Shown in pieces: positions 28,973 through 36,991 of a stretch of 64,000 nucleotides of DNA (its first letter is position 1; each line of letters starts with the position of its first letter). The notes beneath the pieces were generated by a model. The model saw only the letters and a program-made list of their open reading frames with translations. It did no database searches and had not been told where the DNA came from. Origin of the DNA: Trichococcus patagoniensis (GTDB lineage: Bacteria > Bacillota > Bacilli > Lactobacillales > Aerococcaceae); assembly GCF_003051085.1 (NCBI RefSeq), contig NZ_QAOM01000002.1:1-64000 (forward strand), in the 5' to 3' direction. The position numbers were made by a program, and so were the translations under genes.

Positions 28973-29035
28973 ACTGTCCTGCAGGAAACGAAGTACGGCG
29001 CTACGATGGTCGCTAACTTGAATCTGTTTATCTAA
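28973..29035 (+). pseudogene. Remnant of the reductase gene 3' end with internal in-frame deletion
   Basis: Starting 8 bases after rex, the sequence reads VLQETKYGATMVANLNLFI and a stop. The first half matches reductase residues 673-685 (VLQETKDGATMV) and the second its last residues (SNLNLFI). About 430 bp between them are missing, and the frame is kept. It has no start codon of its own. A related terminator and the largest repeat array follow. Confidence 0.75.
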
Positions 29036-29045
29036 AGAAAAAATA

Positions 29046-29090
29046 AAAAAGCTCCCGTTGCGGCAGAGAAGGCCGCAACGGGAGCTTTTT
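29046..29090 (+). terminator. Terminator after rex and the reductase remnant
   Basis: AGCTCCCGTTGCGGC pairs with GCCGCAACGGGAGCT around a short loop; TTTTT follows and AAAAAA precedes. It resembles the reductase terminator at 7359 but has a longer stem. Confidence 0.9.
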
Positions 29091-29099
29091 GGGTATTCG

Positions 29100-31545
29100 G
29101 GTCTTTGTGTCGGGCGTCAGCCCAGGACGGTATCCTGAACTCCCGAGAGATCCTGCAACTGTCGACAGAACGAATACCGAAAACCGCAAAACACCAGACA
29201 AAACGCACTTCTGTCGGGCATCCGCCCAGGACGGTATCCGGAACACCCGAGAGCGCCCGCAACTGTCGACAGAACGAATACAGAAAACCACCAAACACCA
29301 GACAAAACACCCATCTGTCGGGCATCCGCCCAGGACGGTAACCTGAACACCCGAGAGCGCATGCATCTGTCGACTGAATGAATACCGAAAACCGCAAAAC
29401 ACCAGACAAAACACCCATCTGTCGGGCGTCAGCCCAGGACGGTAACCTGAACACCCGAGAGCGCCCGCAACTGTCGACAGAACGAATACCGAAAACCGCA
29501 AAACACCAGATAAAACACCCATCTGTCGGGCATCCGCCCAGGACGGTAACCTGAACACCCGAGAGCGCATGCATCTGTCGACAGAACGAATACCGAAAAC
29601 CGCAAAACACCAGACAAAACGCCCATCTGTCGGGCATCCGCCCAGGACGGTAACTCGAACACCCGAGAGCGCCCGCAACTGTCGACAGAACGAATACCGA
29701 AAACCGCAAAACACCAGACAAAACGCCCATCTGTCGGGCATCCGCCCAGGACGGTATCAGGAACACCCGAGAGCGCCCGCAACTGTCGACAGAACGAATA
29801 CCGAAAACCGCAAAACACCAGACAAAACGCCCATCTGTCGGGCTTCAGCCCAGGACGGTAACTCGAACACCCGAGAGCGCATGCATCTCTCGACAAAACG
29901 AATACCGAAAACCGCAAAACACCCGACAGAACGCCCATCTGTCGGGCGTCAGCCCAGGACGGTAACCTGAACACCCGAGAGCGCATGCATCTCTCGACAG
30001 AACGAATACCGAAAACCACAAAACACCAGACAGAGCGCACTTCTGTCGGGCGACCGCCCAGGACGGTATCCGGAACACCCGAGAGCGCCCGCGACTGTCG
30101 ACTGAATGAATACCGAAAACCGCAAAACACCCGACAGAACGCCCATCTGTCGGGCGTCAGCCCAGGACGGTATCCGGAACACCCGAGAGATGCCGCAACT
30201 GTCGACTGAATGAATACCGAAAACCGCAACACACCAGACAAATCGCACTTCTGTCGGGCATCCGCCCAGGACGGTATCCCGGAACAGCGGAGAGATCCTG
30301 CAACTGTCGACTGAATGAATACCGAAAACCACAACACATCCGACAGAACGCCCAACTGTCGGGCGTCAGCCCAGGACGGTATCCGGAACACCCGAGAGAT
30401 GCCGCAACTGTCGACAGAACGAATACCGAAAACCACCAAACACCAGACAAATCGCACTTCTGTCGGGCGACCGCCCAGGATGGTATCCAAAACACCCGAG
30501 AGCGCCTGCAGCTGTCGACTGAACGATCACCGAAAACCGCAAAACACCAGACAGATCGCACCTCTGTCGGGCGAACGCCCAGGATGGTATCCGGAACAGC
30601 CGAAAGCGGACGCATCTCTCGACAGAACGGATACCGAAAAGCGCAAAAGACCAGACAAATCGATCTTCTGTCGGGCGCCAGCGCAGGATGGTATCCCGTA
30701 CACCCGAGAGCGGACGCATCTCTCGACTGAACGAATACCGAAAAGCGCAAAAGACCAGATAAATCGTGCTTCTGTCGGGCGCCCGCCCAGGACGGTAACC
30801 TGAACACCCGAGAGCGCCCGCAGCTCTCGACTGAACGATCACCGAAAAGCGCAAAACACCAGACAGAACGCTCTTCTGTCGGGCGCCCGCCCAGGACGGT
30901 AACCTGAACACCCGAGAGCGCCCGCAGCTCTCGACAGAACGGATACCGAAAAGCGCAAAAGACCAGACAAATCGATCTTCTGTCGGGCGCCAGCGCAGGA
31001 TGGTATCCCGTACACCCGAGAGCGGACGCATCTCTCGACTGAACGAATACCGAAAAGCGCAAAAGACCAGATAAATCGTGCTTCTGTCGGGCGCCCGCCC
31101 AGGACGGTAACCTGAACACCCGAGAGCGCCCGCAGCTCTCGACTGAACGATCACCGAAAAGCGCAAAACACCAGACAGAACGCTCTTCTGTCGGGCGAAC
31201 GCCCAGGACGGTAACCTGAACACCCGAGAGCGCCCGCAGCTCTCGACTGAACGATCACCGAAAAGCGCAAAACACCAGACAGAACGCTCTTCTGTCGGGC
31301 GAACGCCCAGGATGGTATCCGGAACACCCGAGAGCACCCGCAACTGTCGACTGAACGATCACCGAAAACCGCAAAACACCAGACAAAAAGCCCATCTGTC
31401 GGGCGAACGCCCAGGATGGTATCCCGAACACCCGAGAGCGCACGCATCTCTCGGCTGAACGAATACCGAAAACCGCAAAACACCAGAGAAAACGCCCGTC
31501 TGCCGGGCGAGCGCCCAGGACGGTAACCTGAACAGCCGCCAAAAA
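29100..31545 (+). repeat. Tandem array of 104-bp units (family B), 24 copies
   Basis: The core GTCGGGC recurs from 29109 (29213, 29317, 29421, 29525 and so on) to 31502, 23 steps of 104 bases with one single-base insertion near 30275. Units in the first half end in CGCCCGCAACTGTCGAC or CGCATGCATCTGTCGAC forms. The second half matches the 16325 array. A higher-order repeat of 312 bp (three units) is visible, for example GACCAGACAAATCGATC at 30649 and 30961. No unique spacers. Confidence 0.95.
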
Positions 31546-31686
31546 CAGAAGTTAGATTCAGTATTTGATATCCAGTCACAAAAACTTTTTTGATAATCTA
31601 CTGCGGAGCGCCCCAATCTGTTTCAGTAGCATAAGGCCTTGTCTTCGATTATAATAAAGTAACGAACGAGAGGGGTTGATGACATT

Positions 31687-31863
31687 ATGAAAACACTGCA
31701 AATGAACTCGCCGGAAGTCAAACGCATCAATAAGAATATGGCTATGGAGAATTTGTATTTGAGTGAAGATTTACAAAAACGAGCACTCGCTATCGTCAAT
31801 TCCGGCAAGTCTATTACAATCGCCCTAATCAAGAAAGAACTCGAAAATGCCAAAGTACAATAA
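31687..31863 (+). CDS. VbhA-like antitoxin of a Fic toxin
   Basis: A 58-residue helical protein just before a Fic gene, overlapping it by 17 bases. It fits the VbhA-type antitoxin layout: a first helix with an inhibitory motif, then SEDLQKRALAIVNSGKSITIALIKKEL, typical of the family. The inhibitory motif [S/T]xxxE[G/N] reads NMAMEN (residues 18-23), with Asn in place of Ser/Thr but the key Glu22 kept. In class I Fic modules this Glu blocks ATP gamma-phosphate binding in the toxin. Ribosome site GAGAGGGG lies about 12 bases upstream. Confidence 0.75.
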   Translation: MKTLQMNSPEVKRINKNMAMENLYLSEDLQKRALAIVNSGKSITIALIKKELENAKVQ

Positions 31864-32422
31864 AGGAAATAATGATGAGTATTTGTTGCAGCATAATCTT
31901 ATGGGTGTAAGCAATCAAGACAAATTAACCCAAGCGGAAGCATTATCTTTTTTTGTCAGAAATGCAGAAATAGAGAATGGAATCTACTCTATCAAAGGAT
32001 TCTCAAAATGGGACTTCATGGCAATCCATCATCATCTCTTTCAGGATATTTATCCATTCGCGGGTAAATTCAGGGATGTCAATCTAATCAAAGAGTCTAC
32101 AGTATTTTGTCAGTTTCAATTCCTGGACGCTTATGCGGATAGTCTATTCAATGAGCTAATAATAGAGGGCAAGTGGGAAACTGTTGAAACAGCAGCAAAG
32201 AGACTCGCCTATTTTAAAGCAGAGCTGAATATGCTGCATCCTTTCAGAGAAGGGAACGGCCGCACGATACGCATATTCTTAGCAGCATATGCTAAGGAAA
32301 AAGGATACTTGTGGAGATACGAAAATATGGATGCACAGATGTATCTAGAGGCGATGATCAAATCGAAATATGATGAATCTGATCTTGAAAAATTGTTGCT
32401 GACAGTTTTGGAACCTTTATAA
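31847..32422 (+). CDS. Fic-domain AMP-transferase-type toxin
   Basis: A 191-residue Fic protein with the complete motif HPFREGNGRTIR (His131), the form that transfers AMP from ATP to target proteins. The flap region before it (IYPFAGKFRDVNL) is also typical. No additional DNA-binding or membrane domain. It overlaps the VbhA-like antitoxin gene by 17 bases, so the two are coupled as a class I toxin-antitoxin pair. Intact motif and frame suggest an active toxin. Targets of related VbhT are topoisomerase subunits; target here unknown. Confidence 0.88.
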   Translation: MPKYNKGNNDEYLLQHNLMGVSNQDKLTQAEALSFFVRNAEIENGIYSIKGFSKWDFMAIHHHLFQDIYPFAGKFRDVNLIKESTVFCQFQFLDAYADSLFNELIIEGKWETVETAAKRLAYFKAELNMLHPFREGNGRTIRIFLAAYAKEKGYLWRYENMDAQMYLEAMIKSKYDESDLEKLLLTVLEPL

Positions 32423-32447
32423 ACTGATTCGAATAGTCATCGGAATA

Positions 32448-32506
32448 GTCCAACACAAAACCGTTCGCAAAATACCGCGCGGAGATTGTGTTGGGCCATT
32501 TTCTTT
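32448..32506 (+). terminator. Terminator of the Fic module
   Basis: CCAACACAA (32450-32458) pairs with TTGTGTTGG (32486-32494), followed by GCCATTTTCTTT. It lies 26 bases after the Fic stop codon. Confidence 0.7.
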
Positions 32507-32574
32507 AGCTATCATACGACGTTGTGCAGAATTTGTTTTAGTTGATTGATTTTCAGCAGTAAATCTGAACGAAA

Positions 32575-32979
32575 GGAGCGGCAGCTTACGGCAAACCAGT
32601 GACGATGTTCTTTACTTTCTGGGGCTTGAACATCATCAAGCGTCCGAAAAAAGTCAGCGTAGCCAAACGCGGCATGGAAAGAATGTTCGACATCATGTTG
32701 CCGAACCACGCCGGCCAACTGCCGATTTCGAAAATGAACATGAGCGGCGTCGGATCGAAAATGATCCAAGCCGTCATGAAACAGAAGAACGTTGATCCAT
32801 TGCCGGTCATGATCGCCCAAGCCCAAAAAATGGGCATCAAGATGGTAGCCTGCACCATGTCCATGTCCATGGACATCATGGGCATCAAGGAAGAAGAAAT
32901 CATCGACGGTGTCGACTTCGGCGGTGTAGCAACTTACATCGGCGATACGATGGATTCGAATTTGAATCTGTTCATCTAA
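32575..32979 (+). pseudogene. Partial copy of the reductase gene 3' end (DsrE-like domain only)
   Basis: From GGAGCGGCAGCTTACGG onward this matches bases 6947-7345 of the CoA-disulfide reductase at about 90 percent by eye, with a 6-bp in-frame insertion (MSMSMD against MSMD) and about eight amino-acid changes. The frame is open to the normal stop, and the Cys equivalent to Cys794 is kept. The other 700 residues are absent and no start codon with ribosome site is suitably placed, so it is called a remnant. A reductase-type terminator and degenerate repeats follow, as at the intact gene. Confidence 0.85.
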
Positions 32980-32993
32980 TAAAGCAACACAAA

Positions 32994-33026
32994 TTAGGCT
33001 CCCGCCGCGGCGGGAGCCATTTTTTT
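32994..33026 (+). terminator. Terminator after the partial reductase copy
   Basis: GGCTCCCGCC pairs with GGCGGGAGCC, followed by ATTTTTTTT. The sequence continues with GGCATTCGGTTGTTT, as it does after the intact gene near 7390, so the duplicated segment includes terminator and flank. Confidence 0.88.
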
Positions 33027-33039
33027 TGGCATTCGGTTG

Positions 33040-33256
33040 TTTTGAAGGGGTGATTTTGCCGACGGAAGTCCGGGTCGTCGGCTGAACCGAGAGAGAAGAA
33101 TACTGAAGAGCCGACGAAAAACGGATATGTCGACTGAACGAAAAACGAAGGATACCGAACAGCCGACGAAAAGCAAAGTTGTTGACTGAACGAAGAATGA
33201 TGTCAGCCGAATGGCCGACTAAGTGTAGCAATGTCGGGCGAATGCCCAGGACGGTA
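33040..33256 (+). repeat. Degenerate family C repeats, about two units
   Basis: GCCGAC/GTCGGC hairpins separated by GAACGAA-type linkers, ending in ATGTCGGGCGAATGCCCAGG. The unit matches the family C array that follows the intact reductase, but length and sequence have decayed. Confidence 0.8.
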
Positions 33257-33291
33257 TTGATTCCCTGAGGTTCTCTCCTTTGGAGTGATAA

Positions 33292-33333
33292 TTGACAATA
33301 ACTGTATATACTGTTAATCTGTATATACAGTTA
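33292..33333 (+). promoter_or_regulatory. Promoter and operator of the AbrB-Doc module
   Basis: TTGACA (33292-33297) is followed by a perfect 13-bp inverted repeat, TAACTGTATATAC (33299-33311) and its complement (33321-33333), with a 9-base centre. Each arm includes CTGTATATAC, near-palindromic itself. It covers the expected -10 region (about 33314-33320). Autorepression by the AbrB-type antitoxin is inferred. Confidence 0.7.
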
Positions 33334-33401
33334 TGAGGCGTGCACAATCCCAGAAAAATCCAAGGAAATAATAAATTAAAATCGAGAGGATGTCGAATAC
33401 T

Positions 33402-33806
33402 ATGAGTAAGGACGCTAAAACGAATGTAACTGCCATGTCAGAAATAAATCCACCAACAAATCAAAAAGGAGGAACGGCCAAACGCACTTACCGCTATTCG
33501 CTTGCTGAAAGCAATAAACGATCGAAGGAAAAGGTGAACACTTTCAAATTGCGAATGACCGGTAACAGCGTGGTTATCTCTGTGCCCGAGGACGTACTGC
33601 GCACTTTACATGCTGAGCCTGGAGACGAAATCCAGTACATCACTGTAAAGATGAACGATGGGGAAAAAGAGGTCGACACCGTTTTAATCTCAAAAGTCAC
33701 TCCGGCTGCTAAGCCAGACGGTTTAGGGACTGAAGAGCTTGACACAATGTTGGACGATTACTTCGACAAGTATGACTCGGTAATGAAATCATTGGCCGAC
33801 ATGTAA
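33402..33806 (+). CDS. AbrB/MazE-type antitoxin of a Doc-like toxin
   Basis: A 134-residue protein. A Lys/Ser-rich N-terminal tail (to about residue 45) precedes a SpoVT-AbrB swapped-hairpin DNA-binding domain (FKLRMTGNSVVISVPEDVLRTLHAEPGDEIQYI, about 47-80). The acidic C-terminus (TEELDTMLDDYFDKYDSVM) is suited to bind the toxin. Start ATG 33402 is preferred over 33390, because GAGAGG lies directly next to the latter. The toxin gene begins 3 bases after the stop. The 13-bp inverted repeat upstream is the probable autoregulatory operator. Confidence 0.82.
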   Translation: MSKDAKTNVTAMSEINPPTNQKGGTAKRTYRYSLAESNKRSKEKVNTFKLRMTGNSVVISVPEDVLRTLHAEPGDEIQYITVKMNDGEKEVDTVLISKVTPAAKPDGLGTEELDTMLDDYFDKYDSVMKSLADM

Positions 33807-33809
33807 AAA

Positions 33810-34226
33810 ATGAACTATCTGACCGAAGAACAACTGATCCAAATCAACGCGAGAATCATCCAAAAGTTCACTCCCCAAGAGATTATAGGCGTAAGAGAAA
33901 AAGAAGGGCTTAATGCAGTGGTTGAAGCGCCCAAGGCAACCGCGTTCGGAGAGGACGCCTACCCGACAATTTTCGATAAAGCGGCAGTGCTATTGCTGGG
34001 CATTGCAGGAAAACAATTGTTTCAAAATGCCAACAAACGGACAGCGATAGCCGCAACCGATATCTTCCTTCATATCAACGGCTATACCGCTACCTGGGAA
34101 CACGATGAATATATTGCGTTTGTCATGGATGTCGTTCAAAGAAGCGAGGAAACTACAAACGACTTCGACGAACTCAAGCAGGACACTTCGGCCAAACTCC
34201 AAGAAAAATATAAAACGAAAAATTGA
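33810..34226 (+). CDS. Doc-like (death-on-curing) toxin with altered catalytic motif
   Basis: A 138-residue Fic/Doc-family protein. The Doc motif HxFx[D/N][A/G]NKR reads QLFQNANKR (residues 69-77): the usual first His is Gln69, while Phe71, Asn73, Asn75, Lys76 and Arg77 are kept. Doc phosphorylates elongation factor Tu; its His is needed for activity, so this protein may be weakened, inactive or altered. The rest matches the family (LTEEQLIQINARII at the start, LFQNANKRTAIAATDIFLHINGY at the core). It follows the AbrB-type antitoxin by 3 bases. Start is ATG 33810 with a poor ribosome site, so translation probably depends on coupling. Confidence 0.8.
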   Translation: MNYLTEEQLIQINARIIQKFTPQEIIGVREKEGLNAVVEAPKATAFGEDAYPTIFDKAAVLLLGIAGKQLFQNANKRTAIAATDIFLHINGYTATWEHDEYIAFVMDVVQRSEETTNDFDELKQDTSAKLQEKYKTKN

Positions 34227-34256
34227 TATCTGCCTATCTGCAAGGCGACGAAAAAT

Positions 34257-34303
34257 AAAGAAGCCGTAAAACACTGCATATTGTCAGTGTTTTACGGCTT
34301 TTT
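34257..34303 (+). terminator. Terminator of the AbrB-Doc module
   Basis: A 16-bp arm pair, AAGCCGTAAAACACTG with CAGTGTTTTACGGCTT, around an 8-base loop, ending in TTTTT. The upstream A run allows use in both directions. Confidence 0.93.
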
Positions 34304-34349
34304 GCATGTGATCAATTCCTGCTTCCTATCGGTATCCAATCGCCCGCAA

Positions 34350-34525
34350 CACACCAACTCCGACGAAGAGAGCACTCACCGGAGCACGCACCTCGCGCCA
34401 GCTTCCAACTCCGACGAAGGATTGTTGACCGGAGTTGGTTGCCTTTTCAGTACCCTTGCCTCCGGTCAGGACAGGCGTTGCCGGAGAAACATACAGAATA
34501 AGCTCACCACCTCCGGCGGAGTGAA
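34350..34525 (+). repeat. Short degenerate family A repeat block
   Basis: Contains AACTCCGACGAA...TTGACCGGAGTT, CTCACCGGAG and TTGCCGGAG hairpin halves of the family A type, about one unit, poorly conserved. No NERD gene is nearby. Confidence 0.75.
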
Positions 34526-34602
34526 TGTTCAGTTTTCTGTCGCATCAGTGCGTGGGCTTGAATGGTACAATGAACAATATACACAGATCAGGAGGAGAGT
34601 AT

Positions 34603-35593
34603 ATGAAAGAGACAGTATGGGGAATGATCGGCTGTGGCGACGTAACGGAGAAGAAAAGCGGACCAGGCCTCTATAAAGCCAATGGGTCGCGACTGAAGGG
34701 GGCATACAACCGTACAGAGGCCAAGGCCCATGATTGGGTGAAACGCCATGGCCACGGTCAGGTATACCAAACGGTCGAAGAACTGCTGGCGGACGAAGAA
34801 ATCACGGCCGTCTATATCGCCACACCACCGGCTACACTTCGACTACGCCATGCAGGTCATCATCGCAGCGAATAAAGTGCCGCTGATTGAGAAACCGATG
34901 GCGCGGACATTCGCGGAATGCCAAGCGATACTGGATGCCGCCGAAGAAAACGGCTTGTCGGTATTCGTCAGCTTCTACCGCCGAGCGCTCGAGAAATTCC
35001 AGAAAATCAAACAACTGTTGGATGAAGGCGCCATCGGCCAACCGCAATTGGTGGAGATCCGCCAATACCAACGACCAGCACCGGAAGACTTCGACAAGGA
35101 CAACCTACCTTGGCGCTTGCTGCCGGAAGCAGGCGGCGGGAAGGATCTCGATATCCAAGTGCATGTGCTCGATTACCTGGCCTATTACTTCGGCGACATC
35201 ACCGCGATGACCGGCATCGTCGAGAACCGAGCCGGACTCTATGCAGTCGAGGACACGGTCTCGGCCTCCTTCCACTTCGCGAACGGCGTCGTCGGATCGG
35301 CCGCCTGGTGTTACGTCGCGGACTTCGAACTGGATGAAGTGACGATCATCGGTTCGGAAGGGACTCTTGTTTTCGAAGGCACGAGCTTCGAATGGATCCG
35401 ACTCATCAAAGACGGAAAAACGACGACCTACACTTTCGCAACACCGGAGCATGTCGCCATGCCGTTCATCCAAACCGTCGTCGACGAACTGAACGGCCAA
35501 GCCAAAAGCCCCGCCGATGCCGCCAGCGCAGCCAATGGCATCCGCATGTTCGATTTGCTGCTGAAGGATTACCGCGAAAGGTACGAGAACTAA
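34603..35593 (+). pseudogene. Frameshifted Gfo/Idh/MocA-family oxidoreductase
   Basis: The first frame (from ATG 34603, ribosome site AGGAGGAG) encodes a Rossmann fold, WGMIGCGDVTEKKSGPGL, up to YIATPPAT. From about 34834 the protein continues in another frame as HFDYAMQVIIAANKVPLIEKPMAR, the family's EKP motif, through to a stop at 35593. Two bases appear lost from a CACA run, so PPATHFDY became PPATLRL. Together the parts give a normal-length (about 330 residues) NAD(P)-dependent sugar or inositol oxidoreductase. It could be a true inactivation or a sequencing error; the rest is well conserved. Substrate unknown. Confidence 0.8.
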
Positions 35594-35655
35594 TAAAAAT
35601 ATGTAATGCAGTGATTGAGTTCCATCGGGAACTCTGAATGAAAGGAGGACCCCTT

Positions 35656-36915
35656 ATGTCCATCGGCTACGCCTGCCTCAACATCGGCACCCCCAACACC
35701 AAAATGCGGAGCGTGATGCAGCGCAATGCGACCGCGGAGAAGCTGACGGAGGTGACCGCGCACAATCTCGTCGCGCTGGAGTGGATGATCGACTACAACC
35801 GGGAGAACGACATCAAGCTTTTCCGCATCAGCTCGGATCTGATCCCGTTCGGCTCGAGTCCCGTCAACAAGCTCGACTGGACGGAAATCCACAAGGACGC
35901 CTTCGACCGCATCGGCGTGAAGATCCGCAAAAGCGGCATCCGCGTTTCGATGCATCCCGGTCAGTATACCGTGCTGAACTCGCCGACGGAGGATGTCGTG
36001 GACCGCGCCATTGCGGACCTGATCTACCATGACCGACTCCTGAGCGCGCTTGGGGCGGATCGCACCAACAAAATCGTCCTGCATGTCGGCGGTATTTATG
36101 GCGACAAAGAGGCGGCGCTGCAGCGATTCGAAGAGAATTTCCGCCGCCTCCCCGAAACCGTCCAGAACCGCCTCATCATCGAAAACGACGACCGTCTCTA
36201 CCATATCGAAGACATCCTCGGATTGGCAGCCCGACTGCAGATCCCGGCCGTCTACGATAATCTGCACCACGCCATTAACCCGCCACCTTCAGGAGGGGAT
36301 GACCAATACTGGATCGCCGCAGCCGCGAAAACCTGCAGCCCCCACGACGGCAACCAGAAAATCCATTATTCCCAACAGGCTCCCGGCAAACGCCCAGGCG
36401 CCCATTCCGATACGATCCAGCTGGAACCGTTTATGGCTTTCCACGCGCAGCTGCCGGACCAGCAGATCGACATCATGCTGGAGGTGAAGGACAAAAATCT
36501 GTCCGCCATCAAATGCCAAAACGCGACCACTACAACTTCAAGAATGGGACTGCTGGAAAAGGAGTGGGGCCGCTATAAATACGCCATCCTCGAAAGGTCG
36601 CCGGCGATCTACCAAGCCATCCGCACACTGCTGAAGGACAAAGAAGCCTATCCGGTCCTTGAATTCTACTGCCTGATTGACACCGCCTTCGCCGAGGAAA
36701 TCCGCCCCGGCTACGCCGAAAACGCCGCCGCTCACGTCTGGGGTTACTTCAAAAAGCACGCGACCGATGCCGAACGCAGACAGTACGAAAAGAACCTCGC
36801 TAACTATCGCAACGGCACCGGAACGCTTGCGACAGTCAAACGTCAACTCTTCAAGTTGGCAGAAAAATACGAAACGGAGTATCTGTTGCAGTCGCTGTAT
36901 TTTTATCTGGACTGA
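35656..36915 (+). CDS. uvsE: UV damage endonuclease UvsE
   Basis: A 419-residue TIM-barrel DNA repair enzyme that nicks 5' of UV photoproducts and some other lesions. Family signatures: IGYACLNIG at the start, LFRISSDLIPFGSS, RVSMHPGQYTVLNSP, KIVLHVGGIYGDKE, LIIENDD, VYDNLHH and DIMLEVKDKN; these carry the metal-binding His, Glu and Asp residues (H in MHPGQ, H in LHVGG, E in IENDD, H in NLHH). A C-terminal extension (about 310-419) beyond the barrel is also seen in other Firmicutes members. ATG 35656 is chosen over 35638 because AGGAGG lies just upstream. Probably monocistronic, with a terminator after the stop. Confidence 0.93.
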   Translation: MSIGYACLNIGTPNTKMRSVMQRNATAEKLTEVTAHNLVALEWMIDYNRENDIKLFRISSDLIPFGSSPVNKLDWTEIHKDAFDRIGVKIRKSGIRVSMHPGQYTVLNSPTEDVVDRAIADLIYHDRLLSALGADRTNKIVLHVGGIYGDKEAALQRFEENFRRLPETVQNRLIIENDDRLYHIEDILGLAARLQIPAVYDNLHHAINPPPSGGDDQYWIAAAAKTCSPHDGNQKIHYSQQAPGKRPGAHSDTIQLEPFMAFHAQLPDQQIDIMLEVKDKNLSAIKCQNATTTTSRMGLLEKEWGRYKYAILERSPAIYQAIRTLLKDKEAYPVLEFYCLIDTAFAEEIRPGYAENAAAHVWGYFKKHATDAERRQYEKNLANYRNGTGTLATVKRQLFKLAEKYETEYLLQSLYFYLD

Positions 36916-36921
36916 ATGGTC

Positions 36922-36978
36922 GCAAAAAAGAATCAGGGAAGTTGTCGTTTTATGCCCGACCTCCTGATTCTTTTTTTT
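36922..36978. terminator. Bidirectional terminator between uvsE and the convergent ATPase
   Basis: AAAAAAGAATCAGG and CCTGATTCTTTTTT form a 14-bp stem with A and T runs on opposite sides, so it can stop transcripts from both convergent genes. Confidence 0.9.
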
Positions 36979-36991
36979 AGCTAGTATTCTG

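Noticed and set aside
32599-32979. Independent small DsrE-like gene
   Set aside because: The frame is open, but it lacks a suitably spaced ribosome site and start, and the match to the reductase gene begins abruptly mid-domain and continues into the terminator; duplication remnant is the better reading.
35105-36270. Minus-strand open frames opposite the oxidoreductase and uvsE
   Set aside because: Both cover genes with clear family motifs on the plus strand; they are complements of GC-rich coding sequence.
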